From positions 38,404,042 through 38,468,041 of the forward strand of contig OY294071.1 in assembly GCA_958510875.1 (NCBI GenBank): a stretch of DNA of 64,000 nt, in the 5' to 3' direction. The notes below the pieces were generated by a model. That model did not search any database and had not been told where the DNA came from. It saw nothing but the letters and a program-made list of their open reading frames with translations. This DNA is from Endomychus coccineus. Lineage: Eukaryota; Arthropoda; Insecta; Coleoptera; Endomychidae. This document shows, piece by piece, positions 57,347 to 64,000 of the stretch. Made by a program: the position numbers and the translations under genes. The first letter of the stretch is position 1, and every line of letters begins with the position of its first letter.

Positions 57347-58358
57347 GACTTTGTCTAGTACATTTAATAGGCAGATCGGCCTTTATGATGAATCATTATC
57401 TGGTTTATTAGGCTTTTTAATCAGAACTATTTTTGCTTCTTTCCAGATGGATGGGAATTTTCCTGTCTCCATTATAGAGTTCATTGCTTTCAGGATTTTT
57501 TACTGAAAATTCTTTAGATACTATTTTCACTATTTCTGATGGAATCTGGTCTATATCTGCCACGCTTTTATTTCTAAGTTTGTTTGCAAGTTTGTTTGCG
57601 GCGTTGCTCAATCAGTCTTTCGTGAATGGTGTTACTTCACAAACCTGTATATTACGTCTTCAACAACCTTTGTGGACTGGGAACAATGCAGTGATTATCT
57701 GCTCCGCCATGTCATTTGAAATGTTTTGCCTCCCTAGTGAACCGTGTAGTCTTCTGGTGACTATTTTATAAGCATTTCCCCAGGTATCATTGTCAATTTC
57801 TTGACACAGTGCTTTCCAGCATGTTCTCTTAGATCTGTCTATCGCTATTTTCAGAATCTTTTTTGAGGCTCTATATGTTTCGTGAGCTATATCGATAGCC
57901 TCCATGCCGTTGGTCGAAGGGTTAAATCTTGACCACAGTCTCCTGTTTTCACGCACTCTTTTCTTAGGTTCGCAATTTCCCGTGACCACCAGTATGACAA
58001 GCTCTTTGCAGACTTCTGGTTAATTCTTCAGAATTCCTCACTGTTGGCAGTGTCTTTCTCAAGGATATTAGTTTTGGAGTGTCCAATTTCCCAACATTCC
58101 ATCCTGTTTGATTTGTTTGATTTTCCTGAGATGTGGTTTGAACTGAGGTCCGGCCTTCCGGTATTAGAGGGTGGTTGGTAAGCTTCCGTTCGCAGCAGAA
58201 GACCTCTGGTTGCCAACCCCGGAGTGCTTTTCAACACATACCCTAGGCAGTGAGTCATTTCTTGGTTTCCCTACTCACCCTTGGACGGCCCTGGATTTAA
58301 CCCGTTTAGGCTCTTGGTGCTGCAATGCAGGTACTTAGCCTCTCCACCCGCGACAAGG

Positions 58359-58392
58359 TTTTATGACTCCTAGGAACCTAGGAGTCATAAAA
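58359..58392. repeat. Perfect 34-bp hairpin palindrome
   Basis: ttttatgactcctagg and its exact reverse complement flank a two-base centre aa. It lies between the two R1-like elements. It is not followed by a T-run, so it is not a bacterial-type terminator. Confidence 0.85.
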
Positions 58393-59470
58393 CTCTCATC
58401 CTCGTATTCCCTTTCTTCTTTTTCCTTTCTTTCCATAATCCTGGTGATGCATTCATGAATTTCCTCCCATTTCTTCGGACATTCCAGCATGTAGCTTATT
58501 AAATTGTCGGTGCTCGGTATTTGACCTACCTTTCTAGTCAGCTCTCCCCTCTCTTGGGACCATCGCTCGCATGTGTATTATACATGACGATTCTTTTGGT
58601 GTACGTACGGTATGAACCGTGGCCTGATAAACATTGGGTGAAGTAATATCCTGTTTCCGGTGCTTGCATGTCACCCACGTCTTCAGGTCTTTTATCAGTC
58701 TACGCATCCAGTCAGCCTTCCCCGTTTGTTCTTCTCACCTACTTTGCCAATAGCTTACCGTCCTGTTTGCTGCCATATTTTCACCCCTCTGGTATTAGCG
58801 TTAGCCACATTGTACAGGAAAGTCCTTTGTTTAACTATCATAACCATGGGGGGTGGGGCAGCAATTACCTGCGCAGCCTCCGCCGATATCGTCCTGTAAC
58901 CCTAGATCACCCTCAATAATATCCTTCTTTGTACTGACAAAGCCTGCCCCCTGTACTTCTCTATTTTCAGAACCTGCCCCCACATGGGTACCGCATACAG
59001 GAATATGCTATGACCGATCTCGCTCAGGAGCTCCCTCTTGTTGTAGGTCCGGGAATATTTGGCATCACTCTTTGTAGTGAACCAGTCTTAAGACACATCT
59101 TCCCAGTGACCTCTGTAAGGTGCTGCGCAAATTCCATATCCTGGTCCATTGTTACTCCGAGGTATACTAGGCTCCTAGAGGCTTATTGTCTTACCACCTA
59201 GGATGAACCTCGTTCCATATCGACTGTTACATATCCTTTGCCACTCGCCCAGCTTTCAGCTCAGCTGTAGTTGTCCTGTTTACTGCAGCTATGGCAACGT
59301 CCTACCTGGTGTCTGTTATCCACTTCATCTTCCGGCATTGCCGCTTGTTCGGTTCTGCGATCACCATTGCATTTATATCATTTCTTTACGCCATAACCGT
59401 CGCAGTACTATGCGCTTCATTTACTCTCCCCAAGTTGGTTTGTAATACTTTAATTTTCCCTTCACCCATA
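58393..59470 (-). mobile_element. Second R1-clade element, internally deleted
   Basis: On the minus strand an ATG at 59470 opens GEGKIKVLQTNLGRVNEAHS, the N-terminus of an R1-type AP endonuclease (LQ-NLGR-x-EAH block). It is stopped at a TAA (59384-59386), then readable as AMVIAEPNK and ITDTR with further breaks. By about 59200 the text has jumped to the reverse transcriptase thumb, VYLGVTMDQDMEFAQHL, so most of the polymerase is deleted. From about 58690 to 58400 comes the C-terminal region YYFTQCLSGHGSYRTYTKRI and LECPKKWEEIHECI. Start, thumb and end remain in order; the catalytic core is gone. Confidence 0.7.
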
Positions 59471-59499
59471 ACTAGATAATAAATTAATGAATCAATGAT

Positions 59500-61736
59500 T
59501 GAATTAATGAATGACGAAAGAAGAATAAAGAACGAAGTACGAAGAATGAAGAATGAAGAAGGACGAAGGACGAAGGACGAAAGACGAAAGCCGAAAGACG
59601 AAAGACGAAAGACGAGAGACGAGAGACGAGAGACGGAGAAGGACGGAGAAGGACGGAGAAGGACGGAGAAGGACGGAGAAGGACGGAGAAGGACGGAGAA
59701 GGACGGAGAAGGACGGAGAAATACGGAGAAGGACGGAGAAGGACGGAGAAGGACGGAGAAGGACGAAGGAGGACGAAGGAGGACGAAGGAGACGGAAGAG
59801 GACGAAGGAGACGGAAGAGGACGAAGGAGACGGATGAGGACGAAAGAGAAGGACGGAGGAGGACGAAAAGGAGAAGGACGGAGGAGGACGAAAAGAAGGA
59901 CGGAGGAGGACGAAAAGGAGAAGGACGGAGGAGGACCAGAAGGAGAAGGACGGAGGAGGACGAAAAGGAGAAGGACGGAGGAGGACGAAAAGGAGAAGGA
60001 GGAGAAGGACGAAAAGGAGAAGGACGAAAAGGAGAAGGACGAAGAGGAGGAGGACGAAAAGAAGGACCAAGGACGAAATGAAGGACCAAGGACGAAAAGA
60101 AGGACCAAGGACGAAAAGAAGGACCAAGGACGAAAAGAAGGACCAAGGACGAAAAGGACAAAGGACGAAAAGGACAAAGGACGAAAAGGACAAAGGACGA
60201 AAAGGACAAAGGACGAAAAGGACAAAGGACGAAAAGGACAAAGGACGAAGAGGACAAAGGACGAAAAGGACAAAGGACGAAAAGGACAAAGGACGAAAAG
60301 GACAAAGGACGAAAAGGACAAAGGACTAAAAGGACAAAGGACGAAAAGGACAAATGACGAAAAGGACAAAGGACAAAAAGGAGATGGACGAAAAGGACGA
60401 AAAGGAGATGGACGAAAAGGACGAAAAGGAGATGGACGAAAAGGAGATGGACGAAAAGGACAAAGGACGAAAAGGAGATGGACGAAAAGGACAAAGGACG
60501 AAAAAGACTAAGGACTAAAAGGACAAAGGACGAGAAAGACTAAGGACGAAAAGGACAAAGGACGAAAAGGAGATGGACGAAAAGGAGATGGACGAAAAGG
60601 AGATGGACGAAAAGGACAAAGGTCGAAAAGGAGATGGACGAAAAGGACAAAGGACGAAAAGGAGATGGACGAAAAGGGCAAAGGACGAAAAGGAGATGGA
60701 CGAAAAGGACAAAGGACGAAAAGGAGATGGACGAAAAGGACAAAGGACGAAAAGGAGATGGACGATAAGGACAAAGGACGAAAAGGAGATGGACGAAAAG
60801 GAGATGGACGAAAAGGGAAAGGACGAAAAGGGAAAGGACGAAAAGGGGAAGGACGAAAAGGGGAGAACGAAAAGGGGAAGGACGAAAAGGGGAAGGACGA
60901 AAAGGGGAAGGACGAAAAGGGGAAGGACGAAAAGGGGAAGGACGAAAAGGGGAAGGACGAAAAGGGAATGGACGAAAAGGGGATCGACGAAAAGGAGATG
61001 GACGAAAAGGAGATGGAAGTAAACGAGATGGACGAAAAGAAGATGGATGAAAAGGGGATGGACAAAAAGGGGATGGTAAAAAGGGGAAGGACGAAAAGGG
61101 GAAGGACGAAAAGGGGAAGGACGAAAAGGGGAAGGACGAAAAGGAGAAGGACGAAAAGGAGAAGGACGAAAAGGAGAAGGACGAAAAGGGGAAGGACGAA
61201 AAGGGGAAGGACGAAAAGGGGAAGGACGAAAAGGGGAAGGACGAAAAGGGGAAGGACGAAAAAGAGGAAGGACCAAAAGGGGAAGGACGAAAAGGGGAAG
61301 GACGAAAAGGGGAAGAACGAAAAGGGGAAGGACGAAAAGGGGAAGGACGAAAAGGGGAAGGACGAAAAAGAGGAAGGACCAAAAGGGGATGGACGAAAAG
61401 GGGATGGACGAAAAGGGGATGGACGAAAAGGGGATGGACGAAAAGGGGATGGACGAAAAGGGGATGGACGAAAAGGGGATGGACGAAAAGGGGATGAACG
61501 AAAAGGGAAAGGACGAAAAGGGAAAGGACGAAAAGGGAAAGGACGAAAAGGGAAAGGACGAAAAGGGGATGGACGAAAAGGGAAAGGACGAAAAAGGAAA
61601 GGACGAAAAGGAGACGGACGAAAAGGAGACGGACGAAAAGGAGACGGACGAAAAGGAGACGGACGAAAAGGAGACGGACGAAAAGGAGACGGACGAAAAG
61701 GAGACGGACGAAAAGGAGACGGACGAAAAGAAGGGC
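59500..61736 (+). repeat. Purine-only minisatellite (ggacgaaaagg family)
   Basis: About 2.2 kb built from 9-15-base units of the form gga[c/t]gaaaaggag, ggacgaaaaggacaaa and ggacggagaa. The plus strand is almost purely purine apart from the C of gac. Sub-blocks are homogeneous: ggacggagaa at 59640-59760, gaccaaggacgaaaagaa at 60060-60150, gacaaaggacgaaaag to 60560, ggagatggacgaaaag, ggggaaggacgaaa at 60840-61380, ggggatggacgaaaa and ggagacggacgaaaa at 61605-61730. Long open frames exist in all phases on both strands because the units have few stops (RKGRTK-, FSSFPFSS- and RPSPFRP-type texts); none is a credible gene. Confidence 0.95.
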
Positions 61737-61739
61737 GAA

Positions 61740-63490
61740 AATAATATCAATTGTCATTCATTATTATCAATTATTATTAAATATTATTAATTATTGATTA
61801 ATAATAATTAATATTAATTATTGATAATTATTGTTAATTATCGTTAATTATTATAAATCATAATTAATTATTAATTGATTAAAAATTAATTAAATAATTA
61901 TCAATTTATAATGATTGATAATAATGATTTTTATTAATTGTTAATTAATGATAATTACTGAATAATTACCTGGATAATAAAATAATTGATTAATTGAATA
62001 ATTAAGATTGAATAATGGAATATTTAAATTAATTAAATTAATCAATGTATTTAATTAATTAATAAATTGAGTTGATTGATAATTGATCAATAAATTTAAA
62101 TAATTGATGAATTAAAATAATTAATAAATTTAATTGAATAATGAATTTAATTGTTAATGAATTTAATTGATGAATAAATTTAATTGATTGATGAATTTAA
62201 TTGATTGATAAATTCAATTGATTGATGAATTTAATTGATTAATAAATTTAATTCATTGATAAATTCAATTAATTGATGAATTTAATTGATTGATGAATTT
62301 AATTAATTGATGAATTTAATTAATTGTTGAATTTAATTGATTGATAAATTAAAAAAATTAATTAATTAAATTAATTGTGAGATTTAATTGATTAATGAAT
62401 TGATGAATCACTAATTTGATCAATTGATGAATTGATAGATTCTGCGACGGTTATGGCGCAAAGAAATGATATAGATGTAATGGTGATATGCTCATGTGAT
62501 ACAAGACTGAAATTTAATTACCAATTAACAATTAACAATTAACAGTTTTTAATTATCAATTAATAAATATTAATTAATAATTAATAATTAATTACTAATT
62601 ATTCAACAATTATTAATTTTTCTATTAATTATTTATTTATCATTATACATTTATTTATCAATTATTTATCTATTAATTATTCATTAATTCATCAATTATT
62701 CATTTATTAATCAATTATTCATTTATAAATCAATTATTTTTTAATTCATCATTAATTAATTAATCAATTTATTAATCTATCAATGCATCAATTGATCAAA
62801 TTATTGATTCATCAATTCATTAATCAATTGAATCTCACAATTAATTAAATTAATTGATTTTTGTAATTTATCAAATAATTAAATTTAACAATTAATTAAA
62901 TTCATCAATTAATTAAATTCATCAATTAATTAAATTCATCAATTAATTAAATTCATCAATTAATAGAATTTACCAATGAATTAAATTTATAAATCAAGTA
63001 AATTCATCAATCAATTAAGTTTATTCATCAATTAAATTCATTAATCAATTAAATTCATTATTCAATTAAATTTATTAATCAATTAAATTCATCAATTAAT
63101 TAAATTTATTGATCAATTAAATGTATTAATCAATTAAATTTATTAATTAATCAAATTTATTAATCAATTAAATTTATGAATCAATTGAATTCATCAATAA
63201 ACTAAATTTATCAATAAATTAAATACATTGATTAATTTAATTAATTTAATTTATTTAATAATTCAATTATTTAATTATTCAATCATTTAGTTATTCAATT
63301 ATTCAATTATTTTATTATTCAGTTAATTATTCAGTAATTATCATTAATTATTGATTTTCATAATTATTATCAATTATTATTAATCATTATTAATTATTAT
63401 CAATTATTATTAATTAATAGTAATTAACAATTAATAATAATTATTATCAATAATTATTAATTATTAATTATTTAATTAATTATTGACTAA
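61740..63490. repeat. Giant AT-rich imperfect palindrome
   Basis: The arms consist of aattaatt- and aattgatgaatttaattgatt-type units. The left arm (61740-62440) and right arm (62500-63490) are inverted copies: taattgtgagatttaattg and gaattgatgaatcactaat near 62370-62415 match the complement near 62800-62850, and the outer parts (gtatttaattaatt, ctgaataattacc) also pair. The centre, 62441-62515, is GC-richer and contains an R1 endonuclease fragment. There is no gene. Confidence 0.75.
62442..62488 (+). pseudogene. R1 endonuclease fragment at the palindrome centre
   Basis: A 47-base stretch, ctgcgacggttatggcgcaa onward, matches the reverse complement of 59361-59405 with about three differences. 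It encodes the segment TVMAQRNDID just after the LGRVNEAHS block. Here the codon is CAA (Gln); at 59.4 kb it is TAA, so this scrap keeps the uninterrupted state. Confidence 0.7.
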
Positions 63491-63559
63491 TTATTTATTG
63501 ATTATTGATTGAAATTAATTTAAAATAATTAACGATAATTAACAATAATTATTATTTTT

Positions 63560-63840
63560 GATTAATATTAATCAATATTAATTGATAATAATTGATAATA
63601 ATTAATAATAATTAATGATAATTAATGACAATTAATAATAATTAATAATAATTGATAATAATTAATGTCAATTAATAATAATTAATGACAATTAATAATA
63701 ATTGATGACAATTAATGACAATTAATGACGATTAAAAATAATTGATGACGATTAATGACAATTAATGACAATTAATGACAATTAATGACAATTAATGACA
63801 ATTAATGACAATTAATGACAATTAATGACAATGGCAATTA
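63560..63840 (+). repeat. 10-bp minisatellite (attaatgaca)n
   Basis: Tandem aattaatgac / aattaataat units. They become a perfect run at 63750-63830 and degenerate leftwards into the AT-rich palindrome. Confidence 0.9.
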
Positions 63841-63850
63841 ATGACAATTA

Positions 63851-64000
63851 CAATTGATGACGATGACAATTAGACAGAGACAAACCTCAGCAAGGAAAAC
63901 GCAGATGGATTGATAATGATGAAATATGTGGCAGCAGGAATAGTTAGAGGCAAGGTAGAAAAAGAGAATCCAATCGAAGAAATTACAAATGCTGGTCCTA
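63851..64000. other. Unassigned end of window
   Basis: The composition returns to normal. One frame is open for about 30 codons (KYVAAGIVRGKVEKENPIEE) up to the edge. Nothing is recognised, and it is too short to call. Confidence 0.3.

Larger units (their letters stand above)
55849..58258 (-). mobile_element. R1-clade non-LTR retrotransposon, 5'-truncated and frameshifted
   Basis: ORF2 pieces run in order on the minus strand. 57660-57989 is the pre-RT region (RRLHGSLGRQNISNDMAEQI). 57417-57611 has NKSVADIDQIPSEIVKIVSK. 56447-57346 is the RT core: HLILKRLHTILEDRNILSDR, QFGFRKGKSTVDAI, IITLDIKNAFNSAFW and SGVPQGSIMGPTLWNI. The FADD region then shifts frame (about 56890-56960) before KTEAVIISTKR and FIKYLGVWLDTRL. 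56064-56414 has the C-terminal CCHC finger CIYCGSVDSPHHTIIDCPRW, and 55849-56058 the tail. R1-clade elements usually target fixed sites such as rDNA or telomeres. Several frameshifts and no upstream endonuclease make it dead. Confidence 0.8.

Noticed and set aside
58359..58392. Palindrome as a transcription terminator
   Set aside because: There is no T-run on either side, and this is eukaryotic repeat DNA.
59386..61790. Long open frames (up to 411 codons) in the purine minisatellite on both strands
   Set aside because: All phases on both strands are open because the repeat units lack stop codons. The repetitive texts (RKGRTK, FSSFPFSS) have no protein family behind them.

Overview
This is a eukaryotic nuclear window, AT-rich and dominated by repeats, most likely from an insect; a hemipteran is possible but not proven. 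The evidence is R1-clade and jockey-like non-LTR retrotransposons, an errantivirus-type LTR retrotransposon using a Ser-tRNA-type primer site, a Helitron-like insertion, foldback and MITE-type DNA elements, GT/AG intron borders, and an inserted block of Wolbachia-like (Rickettsiales) bacterial genes. No tRNA, rRNA or CRISPR array was recognised, and there is no complete host gene.

Layout. 1-2.4 kb: end of a hAT-like element and a broken Ty3/gypsy gag. 3.7-5.2 kb: fragment of an unidentified cysteine-rich protein with one clean intron. 5.67-9.62 kb: a bacterial island, truncated inside a gene at each edge, carrying map (3' part), a ProP-like MFS transporter, rsmH, ftsL, an NDUFS4-like gene and rplY (5' part). 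Its gene overlap, Shine-Dalgarno site and spacing are bacterial. Two genes carry clear inactivating lesions and rsmH has lost conserved residues, so it reads as a decaying lateral transfer rather than contamination. 9.6-14.9 kb: inverted repeats, a small MITE, and a 3,033-bp foldback-type element with satellite-filled inverted repeats and a perfect 8-bp target duplication.

15.3-30.96 kb: about 30 head-to-tail copies of a 531/532-bp monomer. Each carries a relic of one exon with splice-like borders, broken by a 4-bp insertion; diverged single copies at 30.8, 32.5 and 34.0 kb lack that insertion. 31-36 kb and 45.6-46.6 kb hold diverged larger copies of the same locus. 36.5-39.3 kb holds other duplicated segments.

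40.07-45.33 kb: a young LTR retrotransposon (362-bp LTRs differing at one seen position, 4-bp target duplication) whose pol has lost the reverse transcriptase core and most of RNase H while gag, protease and integrase stay in one 928-codon frame. 47.3-47.8 kb: a MITE. 48.0-51.65 kb: a jockey-like element split by a Helitron-like insertion and by dispersed repeats. 54.2-54.7 kb: another reverse transcriptase remnant. 55.8-59.5 kb: two R1-clade elements meeting near a perfect 34-bp hairpin. 59.5-61.74 kb: a purine-only minisatellite. 61.74-63.85 kb: a very AT-rich giant palindrome whose core is a fragment of the R1 endonuclease gene, then a 10-bp minisatellite.

There is no operating pathway here: the bacterial genes were once part of translation, envelope division and respiration modules but appear to be passengers, and most of the rest is mobile DNA and its by-products. 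Protein names rest on recognition of motifs; no database search was run.
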